Below are positions 1 through 10,334 of a DNA stretch of 64,000 bases, piece after piece. Both the position numbers and the translations under genes were made by a program. The notes below the pieces were generated by a model. It ran no database searches, was not told the DNA's origin, and was given only the letters and a program-made list of their open reading frames with translations. Every line of letters starts with the position of its first letter. The stretch's first letter is position 1. This DNA is from Anastrepha obliqua (lineage: Eukaryota > Arthropoda > Insecta > Diptera > Tephritidae). Where the stretch lies: NCBI RefSeq assembly GCF_027943255.1, contig NC_072893.1:118791784-118855783 (forward strand). Direction: 5' to 3'.

Positions 1-162
1 GGATACCAGGTGGAGACTGATACCAAAATAACTTGTGTAAAAAAATAGTATTATAGAACTCTTGCCTGAGTGACATTAACGCGATGAGATATGAAGATCG
101 CTGAACTCGCTCTGATTACTAAAAATTGGGTATGAGTGCATTTGAGTACCGTCCTCACAATA

Positions 163-1420
163 CGAAGGGTGCCTTTTATATTTCGGGACTAGAGAACAAA
201 AACAAATTTTAATCATCGAAAATCACTTTATTGTTTTTCAAAATATTCTCCATGAAGATCTATACACTTTTGCATGCGTCTGAACCAATTGTCGAAGCAC
301 TTTTGCCACTCTGAATGAGGTACCTCCAAAACATGCATTCTGAATGCCGCAACCGCTTCTTCAGGTGTCGCAAAACGCTGACCTCTCAGTGCGTTTTTTA
401 CGTACGGGAATAAAAAGAAGTCATTCGGTGCCAAGTCAGGACTATACGGCGGATGACCCATTAATTCGATGTTTTGGGTGCTCAAAAATGCAGTTGTTTA
501 AGCCGATGTGTGAGAGCTCGCATTGTCCTGGTGAAGAGTGATCCGTTTCGGCGATTGGTTTTCCTAATTTCTTGGAAGACAAATGGTTGTGTACCACTCA
601 GAATTTACTGTTCCGCGTTGTTCTAGTGGTACGGTTGCGACATGTCCAGTTTTTCCGAAAAAACAGGCGACCAGCTTGGAAGGGCTTCGTGCGCGAACAA
701 CTTTTGTTGGATTTGGCTCACCCATACAGTCTCTTGAAACACCCATACAGTCGACTGCTGTTTACTTTCGGGCTCATACGCGTAAATTCATGATTCATCA
801 CCTGTCCCGATATCATAGACGTGTTTCGAAGCCCCGCGATCGTATTTTTTGAGCATTTCTTCGACCAATCGACACGAGCCCTTTTTTGAGCGATTGACAA
901 ATTGTGTGGGATCCAACGCGAACAAATTTTTTTGACAGTCAAATGTTTATGCAATATTGAATGCATGCTGGTCCCACTAATGCCTAAGATTGTCTCAATC
1001 TCACGATAGGTGCAATATCAGTTCGCGCACAACATCAATGGTTTTCGGAACAACAACTGATTTTGGACGACCTTCACGAAATTCGTCTTGGAGTGAACTA
1101 CGACTACGATTGAATTCACCATACCATCGATAAACACTGGTCCTTGATGGAGCTTCATCGCCAAAAAATGAATTAAGTTCATCCATGCAATGTTGCTGAG
1201 TTAGTCCCCGTCGAAAGTTGTAAAAAATAATCGCACGAAAATTTTCACGATTTAATTCCATTTTGAGACCGAGATGAATCTTTTAAATTACTGTAAACAA
1301 CACAAATAGCGCTGGTATTTCAAAACGTTCTGAGTACGTAAAAGCCAAAAATGTCAAACTTTGCGATACAGCTGTCAGTTGCCAGATTGCAACACCAGGG
1401 TTGCCAAATCCCGAAATATA
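163..1420 (-). mobile_element. mariner (DD34D) remnant, same family as 53,466-54,757
   Basis: On the minus strand this is a decayed mariner transposase. The N-terminal helix-turn-helix region reads from about 1261 down, and the C-terminal part (228-485) carries HPPYSPDLAPNDFF, the third catalytic Asp context. The left end has TA at 161-162 followed by a terminal repeat like that of the 53.5-kb copy. The right end matches the sister copy up to about 1420 and then lacks the last ~14 bp of the terminal repeat. Decay is clear: a 13-bp deletion around 1010 shifts the frame, TGG became TGA just after the first catalytic Asp (GDES, Asp kept), and a further stop lies near 487. It is immobile. Family assignment is firm; subfamily is not. 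Confidence 0.93.
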
Positions 1421-1689
1421 ATAGATCAGGTTAGGATGGCTATTCCACACTTAAACCTCATAAGACTACCAGTCTGTTGGGGTGCACGAGAGAAGCTATA
1501 AGAGTAAGGAGTGGGGAAAAAAGGAAAAAAGGAAAAAAATGTAGCGATTTTTTTACCATAACCCTTGAAGGCTGCAAGAAACCCTTGAAAACAAGATGTT
1601 TCTTTGTTTTGATCTTAGTCTCGCAAAAGCAGGATAACTGAGGAGAGTACGCTGAGATGATTACTCCTCAACGTTCGCTAATCAGTTGT

Positions 1690-2430
1690 CACAGTGAGTT
1701 TTTGTTTTTGTCGAGACAGACTAGCAAGTACAGCACTCAGATACAATTAAGTCCATTGTACTGCACTCGGGATCCCCTTTTTAATTTTTTTTAAATCTAC
1801 TCGACCTCTAAAGAAATCAGAGTAGATCTTGTGATGCCAAGGAGCCAAGGCGATCGCTTCTTCATACATCAGTGCCAAAGACGTTAAGCCTGATTTAAGC
1901 GAAGGCCGGGCAGACGCACAGAAAGTGGACCGCCGCCTCATTCTCCTCTCCATATGCTGGGCAGAGTGCATTGCCTGAGATGCCCACCTTTTCTATGTGC
2001 TTTGCCCATAGAAAGTGGCCCGTCATCAGTCCAACTAGCTGTCTACAGTCCCTTCTGCTTAATGACAGGAAGATCTGCGACTGTCGGCCGGGCATCATCA
2101 ACATAACATCAGTTTTGTCCATCTGCAACCTCTCTCAGCCTGCTAAGCTCACTTGTGGGTTGGAGTAACCCGTTTGCTAACCGTGGCTTTGATGGCTGTT
2201 ACAAAGGGAGTGGCAGAACGAGCTCCGGGCCCAACTTTCTTGGCCTAAGAGCCCATTCTGGCTAAAAAGTCAGAGATCTCGTTATCCACGATGCACACGG
2301 GTCCCGGAATCCATATTAACATCAGGATATTATGTTATGGTTTGGAAGCCGCATCGCACATAGAGACAACGATGCCACTTAGACCACGAAATGGGTCCGT
2401 TGTGGGTCCCACTATATTATGTTATAGTGG
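1690..2430 (-). mobile_element. LINE 3' end: RNase H and zinc-knuckle remnant
   Basis: A 5'-truncated non-LTR retrotransposon on the minus strand. Around 2270-2320 it encodes WIPG...DNEISDFLAR, the hallmark of the RNase H domain that follows the reverse transcriptase in I/LOA/R1-group LINEs. Around 1895-1960 the C-terminal zinc-knuckle reads CPAYGEENEAAVHFLCVC, with the second Cys replaced by Tyr. Stops interrupt every frame. The 3' untranslated end (about 1700-1780) is shared with the + strand copy at 33,876-34,260, so both belong to one family. Confidence 0.82.
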
Positions 2431-2840
2431 GTACTTAAAGTGAGACTAGCCAGCAGCCACCAGTTAAGCTCTACAGGGATCTCGAAAGTTGCAGCTTTTG
2501 TTTGTTCGGAGGAGGTTAAATCGAAAATGTTAGAAACATCATCAGAGGTGCCGTCACACCAGTGGTATGTAGGGCATACTGCCACTAACCCTATAACATT
2601 CCTCCTCTCTCGGCTGATTCCACACTGGGACTGCTAAAAGCATTTCATCAAGGTGGAGCCGTGTTTATGCTTTTTATAGACACCAGGTACCTGGGTCCAT
2701 GTCCCGCTCTTAATTGCGTATTGGAATTATACGTTAACTATAGCCTCCATTGGTTTGTGACCAATGGGGCATCGGAAAATTCCAATGTCGTTACTCGATA
2801 TCGACTTGTCGTCTGTTTGCTTTCGCCTTGAGGCTTTACA

Positions 2841-3420
2841 TCACACGTTCGTGCTTGTCGTCTGTTCGTAAATACAATCACCCCCCGCTTCTTTGAGCGA
2901 CGCATCTGTTAGATGTTCTAGATCAGTCGCATTCACTTTGCGCTCCCATTCTAAGTTTCGGAGTTTTATGACTATACTTGCTGCAAACTGTTTTACTCCT
3001 TCCCATTTCTCTTTCGAGTTCAGCATTTGCGTTACAAGGTTATCTGGTATGGGGACGACGCCGAGGACATTTGCGAGCTTGAAAAGCTCTTCATAAAATC
3101 TGGCGCAGTGAAAACAACACGTGTTATGCACTCTCATCTTCGCGGTGGCACACAGCCATCATATCCGCTGAGAATTTGGATTAAATAGTCATCTGTTTCG
3201 CCGTGTTTTCTGCTTATCCATTCATCTAGTTTGAGGATCCATTTAAACTTCCACCGACCTTTGGAGTGATCCCATCTATTTTACTACTTTGCTATCGTAC
3301 GTTCGCGCTCGGCTATCTTATCTTCAGGTATCGCTTTGTGTTCACGTGCGTGATACGATCGGTTGAGTTCCTCTGCTGCAAGTGCTCTGAAAGTTACAGC
3401 TTGAATAGTCTGATAAACTA
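2841..3420 (-). mobile_element. R1-clade LINE C-terminal remnant
   Basis: Minus-strand translation gives LDEWISRKHGETDDYLIQ followed by ILSGYDGC, the conserved tail of R1-type reverse transcriptase proteins downstream of the catalytic core. It then jumps to the last segment (DNLVTQMLNSKEKWEGV). The Cys-rich finger normally between these parts is mostly missing, so an internal deletion joined them near 3130-3150. Upstream, 3290-3400 still resembles the preceding spacer. Related R1 tails occur at 12,045-12,420 and 61,590-62,890. Not functional. Confidence 0.75.
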
Positions 3421-3870
3421 ATACACCTGACACTGAACTACTTCAAATCCAGGTGCAGGAGGATCTTGCAAATATTACGAGGCTAGTGTCTTTTGACACT
3501 ATAGCTCTTTGAGAGCATGTGGGCCCTTCATACATCTCGATCGCTTGCGACTTTTTTTCCCAAGTTTATTGATGTCCTCCTCTAGTTCGTCGACCGATCT
3601 TGTACTAAAGGACAATTAGAACTTTCATGTTGCAGTTAAGGTTTTTAAGCATCAGGCCTTCACGACCTAATGTGAAGTACGAGAATCAATTGCGATTGGT
3701 GTGAGACATGCATACTAGACCTATCTTTAGGTCGAACTTATTTTCTACTTTGGGGTTTACGAGTTACTTACTTGTCTTAGAGAAAGGGGAAATGTGCATA
3801 TATCCCAGTTCGGTTGTTAAAACAGGAATTCAGTTGATCTCTTTTAAATCATTACCCAGACCATCAAATT

Positions 3871-3887
3871 TTGCTTTCTCTTTCTAG
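3871..3887 (+). promoter_or_regulatory. 3' splice site of the Vsx homeobox exon
   Basis: A pyrimidine-rich tract (ttgctttctctttct) ends in AG at 3886-3887, directly before the homeobox exon. It sets the exon start and leaves two bases of a split codon. Confidence 0.85.
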
Positions 3888-4096
3888 GACCTCTAACCAG
3901 CAAAGATTTCACCATCGATGGCCTAAATGGTTTTGGTAGTAAGAAAAAGAAGAAGAAACGTCGTCATAGTCGTACGATTTTTACATCGTACCAGTTGGAA
4001 AAACTCGAAGAGGCCTTCAAAGAAGCACACTATCCGGATGTGTATGCACGTGAAATGCTCTCGCTAAAGACCGAGCTACCTGAGGATCGGATACAG
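3888..4096 (+). CDS. Vsx: Vsx/Chx10-type homeobox exon (homeodomain residues 1-46)
   Basis: An internal exon of a paired-like homeobox gene. It starts with two bases of a split codon, then 69 codons: a short linker ([17 protein letters not shown]), six lysines, then [20 protein letters not shown] and the helix-2 segment [12 protein letters not shown] ending PEDRIQ. That is homeodomain positions about 2-46, covering helices 1 and 2 and the start of helix 3. The exon ends exactly at Gln46 at a CAG|GTGAGT donor. The 46/47 position is the classical intron site of paired-class homeobox genes, so V-W-F-Q-N-R-R must lie in the next exon, which I did not find here. The [12 protein letters not shown] signature is diagnostic for Vsx (visual system homeobox), a nuclear DNA-binding transcription factor used in eye and optic-lobe development. 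Flies have two linked paralogues; I cannot firmly separate Vsx1 from Vsx2, with a slight lean to Vsx1. No initiator Met, as expected for an internal exon. Reading frame intact. Confidence 0.95.
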
Positions 4097-4102
4097 GTGA
4101 GT
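4097..4102 (+). promoter_or_regulatory. 5' splice site after homeodomain codon 46
   Basis: GTGAGT follows CAG, a consensus donor. It opens an intron that, on the evidence of this window, extends at least to position 64,000. Confidence 0.9.
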
Positions 4103-4439
4103 GCAAAAAAATTTAAAATACGTATTTTAAGGAGGGCGTGAGTTATAAAGCCAAATACCAGAAGTAATTTATGTGTATTTTTTTACAAAATGAATCGTGG
4201 GTAAAAGTGCAGCTCTAAAATATACTAAGTTCCGGCATTGGACACATTTAAGCGTGCAGAGAATAAAAGCTTACTGTGAAACGACTGAAATGAAAAGAAA
4301 ATGCAGTAAAAATTGAGTGCAATAAAAAGTTAAATGAATTGAAGAGCTCTGCTCTTCAATGAGTATAAAGAAAGATAGAACCAAAGTACATAGAACCAGT
4401 TTAGAGAAGATGTAGCGAATACTCCAATTTGCCTCTCGA
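4103..4439. other. Intron start, no recognisable feature
   Basis: AT-rich intron sequence just after the donor. I see no ORF, repeat family or terminal repeats here. Confidence 0.5.
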
Positions 4440-4760
4440 AAGCATGAATGTGGTTTGCACTTCGACTTGATGGTCTTTTGGCCCTCTACTCATCAGAATA
4501 CCTCATACAAACCCAATTCCCTTAATAAATCTAAGATATACGAGTAACTGGGTTGCGTTGAGCGTGTGTGCCTTTCTTACGGCCACATTTGGCCGAGATC
4601 TCTCGACCTTCTTCGTTACTTTCAAAGAGAAGGTGTGCTGGCGTCTCTGGCGACTGGTTGCGGAAACGATGGGAGTCAGTAGACCATATCCAAAATCTGC
4701 GCAGATGGCTACGCAATCTGTAGTGACCTGTGAGAATGTCCGTGAGTATTCTCAGAACTC
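4440..4760 (-). mobile_element. LINE 3' end (zinc-knuckle region), decayed
   Basis: The minus strand encodes ...NQSPETPAHLLFES..., a worn form of the C-terminal Cys/His finger (C..C..ETPxHLLxEC) of RNase-H-bearing LINEs; the Cys residues are lost. The same 3' tail, beginning (as read on +) with a GTTTGCACTTC-like motif, recurs at 38,740-39,330 and 58,520-58,800, all on the minus strand, so three copies of one family end in this window. Confidence 0.6.
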
Positions 4761-4764
4761 TTAT

Positions 4765-4900
4765 GAGTACTGCTATACCAACATACCAGCATACCAGTGT
4801 GCACGACTTGTAGCCTCACAGCTACACCTACGTACTAAACACCTCTCCACTATCTACCACTCTCCCCGCGGAACTGTCCAAAAAGGAATTACCTCACGGT
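4765..4900. repeat. Dispersed repeat shared with 61,418-61,548
   Basis: About 130 bp including a CTCCCCGCGGAACTGTCC core matches 61,418-61,548 with few differences, in the same orientation. Both copies sit beside LINE RNase H fragments, so it may be a spacer of that LINE. I cannot assign it otherwise. Confidence 0.8.
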
Positions 4901-4954
4901 GTTTTGGAGGTATTATGAGTTATCTGAACCTCCTTTGATTATGCCTCACCGACG

Positions 4955-5620
4955 TAGCCCCTTAGTTTGATGCCATCTCGCGTCTCTTAGCTGTGTATTT
5001 GTTAGTTTCTCCTTGATGGTGTGTTTTCAAAGAAGGGCTCAGATCCTATTTTTCCTATTTTTAATGAGGCGGCAGCCTTCCTAGTCAACGCATCCGTGAC
5101 TGCGCCTGTCGTATCCCCATAGTTTGGGGCAAGCTCGGGTCTCTTAGCTCTTTATTTGTTAGCTTCTCCTTCTGTGTTGTCCCATAGCAAAAAAGGGCTC
5201 GTGCCCTATTAATAAGATAGGCCGCAGCCTCTCTAGCCAATGCGTTTGCGACTTCGCTTGTCGTATCCCCTTAGTTTGGTGCCAGCTCACGTCTCTTAAC
5301 CTTAGCTCTTTCGATTCTAAGCTTCTTCTTGATGGTGTCTTATCTCATAGCAAGAAGGGGCTCGGGCGCTATTAATAACGTGGCCGCAGCCTCTCTACCC
5401 AATGCTTCCGATACTTCGTTACCAGATATGCCTCTATGTCCGGGGATCCATATGAGTCGGTTGCAATTTTGCATTCCTAGCAAGAGTTTGCCGTCTTTGT
5501 AACAACTTTCGCACTAAGAACCAGCGGTGATGTTTAATCCCACTAATCGGGCAGTTCTCCGCTAGAATTTGGTCTGCTTTTTCTTACGCCAGCCATAATG
5601 TTTGAAGCTGCTGCCGTCCT
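4955..5620 (-). mobile_element. LINE RNase H region with internal triplication
   Basis: The minus strand around 5390-5450 reads LIWIPGHRGISGNEVSEAL, the RNase H tail of a LINE, and upstream sequence to about 5620 continues the domain (TARLVGLNIT). Downstream, the stretch from the CCCTTAGTTTGG-like motif to the AGGGCTC motif is present three times, with motif starts at about 4957, 5115 and 5267. One segment was therefore amplified in tandem, with a period of about 152-158 bp. All units carry stops or indels. Confidence 0.72.
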
Positions 5621-5639
5621 CTGTGTTTTTAATCTCTTT

Positions 5640-7690
5640 TTTTTTTGGTAGTTCCTTTTAAGGGGAAGTTTCTTTTAAGGGTGGTAGTTCCTTCCAAGCC
5701 TAGCAGGCGATCGAGTTATAGGCCTTTTTGCAGGAACACATTTTGAAAATGTAAAATTTGCTTGAATTCAGACTCCCAATCATGTAAACTCCCACCATGC
5801 ATTTTTTCAAGACTACTAGAGTTTGAGCGTCTGCAACTGTAGCTCGCTCAGCACATGACACAATGACGATTTTGAGGAACATTTGGCCAGTCCGTTTGTA
5901 TTCTCTATTGGATTGAAGGACTTTCATTGTTCAGCGGGATCGCCCTCATCTGATGGCCTCAGCGTGCTTTCTGTGTGGGTTACTTAAGAGGGTTGGTCTT
6001 CGTATACAAGCCGCCGACCTATCAGGTCCTCAAATATAATATTCGTCAAGATATAATATTCGTCAAGGTGATGCAAAATAAGTGCCGAAAATTATATCAA
6101 CTCTGTGGGCGGTCGTATTTTATATATGATTTTAGAAAAATGAAAAAGGATATTTATTGTTTCAAACAGAAATATGCCGTTGGAGAAAATATTATATTTT
6201 TAAAATTGTTTACTCCACTTTGTTTATTACGCTCTGTCTAAAGCGAATTTCGGCTTTATTTGCTGAGCTTTTTTGTTTTTTTTTTCTAATAAAATAATTT
6301 TTAATTTTTATTTCGTTGACTACTCTGGTATGTGCGGAACAAAAATACCAAAAGCTGGTAATTCAATACTTTTCTTTAAATGGGAAAAAATCCAACTTAC
6401 GGGGATATTAATTTGCTTCACGAACAAAGCAATCCTTTGCTCACAGCCAAGTTACATATACGAGTACTTGAGCTGACAAATACATATGTATACACATATG
6501 CATATACACATACATACATATACACATATACACACATATATCTACATTTAAAATGCGAGCTTCCTTCGTATAAGAAATTAATAAATAAATACGCGCCGTA
6601 AAAAAAATTGTGCTCAGGTATGAATTTATTTCTTTGCGCTCGCGCATCCTTTTGTTTATACTTCGGCCTCAACTCAAGCTATTTACTTGTGCTTGTATTC
6701 TTGAACAAACAATTTCACACTTCCCTTCTTAATTTTTATTTTATTTATTTTTTATTTATGTATATACTCAAAAGCACTGTTTAATGCTGCTTCACGCCTT
6801 TGTGCCTGTCAGTAGCCGATTGAGTTGATTTTGAAGCCTTGCTTGTTTGGATTTTTCTACGCTGACCTTTCACACCTCTTTCACATCCTGTTGCCATTGC
6901 AAAAGTGCAAGCATATTTGTTTTTGAAAATGCTTTTACATATACACATACACATACATATATATAACCTTTCTTTATTTTATATTTATCCTAATTTTTTC
7001 GACTGCCCCTTGGCTGCATACTCATTTACACACCCCAATTTAGTTGAATATTTGCATTTGTTGTGATCTTACGTTCCTGCATTGGTTCCCGTGTTCGGTC
7101 AAATAAAAGTGTGTGGCCTAGTGAAATTTTTTTGAAGATGGAAATGTGTTTGTAAATACTTGTGGTGCGTTGACTTGTGAGTGATAAAGAAAATCTGTTT
7201 CAAAAATGCTTTAAAAAAGAGTTGTAATAATAACAGTGCAACAAATTTCGATTTTTTGAGCGGAGCAGAAAAGTGAGCATAAAATTCTAAAAGCACATCA
7301 TGAGTACATCATTTTTGTAGAACAAAGTTATTGTCCAGCATGTCTGGGGTTTGTTTTACGATGGGTCAAAGTTTCCAAATTTTGATGATAGAAATCTTTA
7401 AATTACTTGTAAAAAGTGTTGTAAATTAATTTATGAGAGAAAAATGTTTGTCAATACCCTGCAGTAGAATTTCACGAGGATTATTTTTGTGGAATATTTT
7501 AACACTCTAGCTACACTTCTAAGGGGTCAATTCGACCCTTTTCTCAAGAAAAGTACAAAAAATCATTTTAAAAGGGAATGAGAATAAAATGGGTAGGCGA
7601 AAGAGCATTTGAGAAACGAAATATTCAACAAAAATATTTATTAGAAACTTTTAGAGCAAGTTGCGGAAGACACAAAAACCGTTAATCACC
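5640..7690. other. AT-rich intronic DNA with microsatellites
   Basis: No credible gene. It contains a short direct repeat ATATAATATTCGTCAAG twice near 6034-6067, CATA/CA-rich microsatellites at 6476-6545 and about 6938-6965, and near 7500-7550 a CTCTAGCTACACTTCT plus GGGGTCAATTCGACCC motif reminiscent of piggyBac-like ends. The last resemblance is only an impression. Confidence 0.5.
6476..6545. repeat. CATA/CA microsatellite
   Basis: Alternating ACATA, CATATG and CACATA units over about 70 bp. Simple sequence; the short ORFs over it have no coding meaning. Confidence 0.85.
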
Positions 7691-7696
7691 TCCTCA

Positions 7697-8974
7697 TCTA
7701 TACTAATATTATAAAGAGGAAAACTTTGTTTGTTTGTTTGTTACAAATAGGCTCAAAAACTACTCGACCGATTTTAAAAATTCTTTCACCATTCGAAAGC
7801 TACATTATCCACGAGTAACATGGATTATATTTTATTTTGGAAATAGGGCTCGAGATATAGGTCAAAACGTGGACCCGGGTAACCTTCGGACGTGTATGTA
7901 CAATATGGGTATCAAATGAAAGCTGTTGGTGAATGCTTTAGTTCAGAGTATTTTTCATGCCGCTCCGTGACTGGGGTCCCGAGGTAGAGACCAAAACGTG
8001 GACCCTAGAATGAGTTTGTACAATATGAACATCAAATTGAAGCTGTTGGTGAATGCTTTAGTACAGAGTATTTTTCATGCCACTCCGTGACTGGGGTCTC
8101 GAGATATAGGTCAAAACGTGGACCCGGGTAACCTTTGGTTGTGTATGTACAATATGGGTATGAAATGAAAGCTGTTGGTGAATGCTTTAGTTCAGCGTAT
8201 TTCCTTCCGCTCCGTGACTAGGGTCTCGAGATAGAGACCAAAACGTGGACCCTAGAATGTGTTTGTACAATATGGGTATCAAATGAAAGCTGTTGATAAG
8301 TGCTTTAATACGGGGTAATTTTCATACCTATTGATGACTAGGGTCTCGAAATATATGCCAAAACGTCGACCCGCCGCGTCTTTGCACCGAATTAAACCAA
8401 ACTTACGCACATTGTTAAGTAAGTATTGAAACTGGGTTTCGTAAAGTTTGGTTGTAATTCGGAGCACTGGCAACGGGTACAGCGTTCTTTTGAACCAGCC
8501 ATAATGTCGCTTACTTTTTTAACGCTTGGGGCGGAACTGAACTGTCAAATTGACAGTGTGAGTTACAATGTGTCAATATTTCTTTCTGATTTGGATGCCA
8601 TAAAGAGAAGACGTAAGGGCAAAGTGTTAAAATTTGAATAACTTCTTACGAAATTTGAGAATTTAATGTGAAAATATAAATGGATAATGGTTAAAAAAGC
8701 TCCAATGCTTAATAAAACATATAAATTGAAACGAAAAATTCATGGATGATCATATGCGTTGATTTGAAATTTAAAAACAATCTTCTTTTTTCCTGATTTT
8801 CAATTTATATTTTATATTTACTCAAAAACAAAAAGAAAAACAAAAAATATTGTTTATGCCAAAGCGCTTGAATAAAGAATAAAGAAATAAATAATATGAA
8901 AATCATATATTTTCTGTTCTAAACCATATCTATTCTATTTTAGTGTGCCCAGGGAAGGGGGCCGGGTTTGCTAG
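7697..8974 (+). mobile_element. Non-autonomous Helitron with tandem-repeat core
   Basis: It begins TCTATACTAATATTATAAAG and ends GGCCGGGTTTGCTAG, inserted between A (7696) and T (8975). This fits the rolling-circle rule of 5'-TC, 3'-CTRR and an A|T target. The 1.28-kb element encodes no Rep/helicase, so it must have been moved by a partner. The core holds about four 120-129 bp repeat units (separate entry). The 5' end carries a TTTG repeat and the rest is AT-rich. Ends and insertion context are seen directly; the superfamily call rests on known Helitron end rules. Confidence 0.8.
7850..8375. repeat. ABAB tandem array inside the Helitron
   Basis: The motif CAAAACGTGGACCC (last copy variant) recurs at 7863, 7992, 8112, 8240 and 8360, giving units of about 129, 120, 128 and 120 bp. 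Two variants alternate: one follows the motif with GGGTAACCTT, the other with TAGAATG. The real period is therefore a dimer of about 248 bp. Confidence 0.92.
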
Positions 8975-8979
8975 TATAC

Positions 8980-9685
8980 AATATTTAGATACAAAAATGG
9001 CTTAAATTAGGCAGAGAGTAGTCACCAACCTGAAAAGGATCAGATAAGAATTGGCTAAAGCTTCTGAGTTCAATATGAGGATTGCCTTTTATATTAGTTT
9101 GCGCCCAGTAATGATAATGCAGCGATTTCAGAATAAGTTCGAGTCCTTTTCTCCAATACTTCTGACACTTTTCCTTTTTTAACGAGTACAGGTATCGAAT
9201 ATATGGCGGTATCGAAATAACACTAGCCGTTGATACTTGTAATACCTCCACCAAGCTCTATACTCTCACCATAAGGTGTAGCCTGTGAAGGCTTTCAACT
9301 TCCTTATTCTCAGTTTAAAAGGTAATTTGTCATCTCTCTGCCCAGCCTTTTTCAGAAAGTACTAAGTTAGCATGGAACCAATGAGCATCGTGGAAAGTGT
9401 TCATAACATTTTTAATCAACCAAATACAGTTCTATATCTCACGGTTTATGCGTTGCTCAAGTCATATTACACCGCGATTTAAAGGCATGTTACGGTTTAA
9501 GCAGAATTCTTTACCAGTTTTGAGCATAGAGAGGATAGTTATGAGTTACAGAATATAATTAAAAAAAAAGGTAAATTCGATACATCCTTCAATACCACTG
9601 CGACCAAGGAGAAAGGTCGTAGCAGGCGGACAAGAAATGTGTGCTCTTTATGGTGCTAATGCAGCATCGAATGCGCATCACAGCG
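8980..9685. other. Unassigned intronic DNA
   Basis: AT-rich with no gene I can support. Around 9072-9098 a GAGGATTGCCTTTTATATT stretch loosely resembles mariner terminal repeats, but no partner repeat was found. Confidence 0.4.
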
Positions 9686-9689
9686 GTCG

Positions 9690-10330
9690 TTTTCATGAAT
9701 CTGTCAATAAGGTAATCAATTGTATAGTCGCCATTGCTGTCTACAATCTCTTCCCATCTCTCGACCAATTTGTTGATGCCGTTCCGCCAAAAATCGCCTG
9801 AAGTTGTTGAGCCTGTTTTTAAGGACCTCTTTGTTATCGAAGGTAACGCCCTTCATTGTTGTTTTACAGGGTAATCGGTCGGTGCAAGGTCCGGAGAATT
9901 TAGTTGAAGGACCTCCCATTCGAGCTCTTGGAGTGCGGCTGTGATCACTGGCGTTGTCGCGAAGGCGTATGGTTTGACCATATCGATCAGATCTTTTCAG
10001 GCCTATAGCCTCATTCACGCGGTGTAGCTGGGCAATGTAGAGCTCCTTGGTGACTGTGGCATTCTGTTCAAGCAGTTCCTAGTACACTATGCCCTCACAG
10101 TCCCACGAAACACGTATCCTGAACTTCTTTGGATGAAGATCCGACTTGACTCTCGGCTTTGGCGTATCTTCTGGTGCTACCCAATCCTTTCTTTGCTTCG
10201 CATTGATGTATCTTCACCATTTCTTATCTCACGTGACGATCCGGTACAAAAAGCGCTGTTTCTGACCGCGTGTTGCTGAGAAGCAATTTGAAGGCAACTT
10301 TCTTTGTTTTTTTGTTCGTTTAACTCGTGA
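9690..10330 (-). mobile_element. mariner (DD34D-type) remnant lacking its N-terminal half
   Basis: Minus-strand frames give, in order: T*DKKW (first catalytic Asp kept, preceding Gly now a stop), TPKPRVKSDLHPKK, YELLEQNATVTKELY, a DNAS.H second-Asp box, ELEWEVLQLNSPDLAPTDY with the third Asp, and a worn GINKLVERWEE tail. At least two frameshifts separate these blocks. The DNA-binding half is missing beyond about 10,330, and no terminal repeats were recognised. Distinct from the other mariners here. Confidence 0.85.
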
Positions 10331-10334
10331 GGCG

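Noticed and set aside
3888..4096. Retrocopied homeobox pseudogene
   Set aside because: The segment has an upstream pyrimidine-AG acceptor and a consensus donor at the classical intron site, with no poly(A) or fused exons, so it is a genuine exon.
4558..4938. 126-codon + strand ORF
   Set aside because: Runs antisense through a LINE finger and then through a dispersed repeat; no own motif.
5700..5927. 75-codon - strand ORF
   Set aside because: No family resemblance; upstream and downstream DNA is repeat remnants.
7490..7560. piggyBac-like terminus
   Set aside because: Only one candidate end with a GGGGTCAATTCGACCC-like motif; no partner repeat and no clear TTAA pair.
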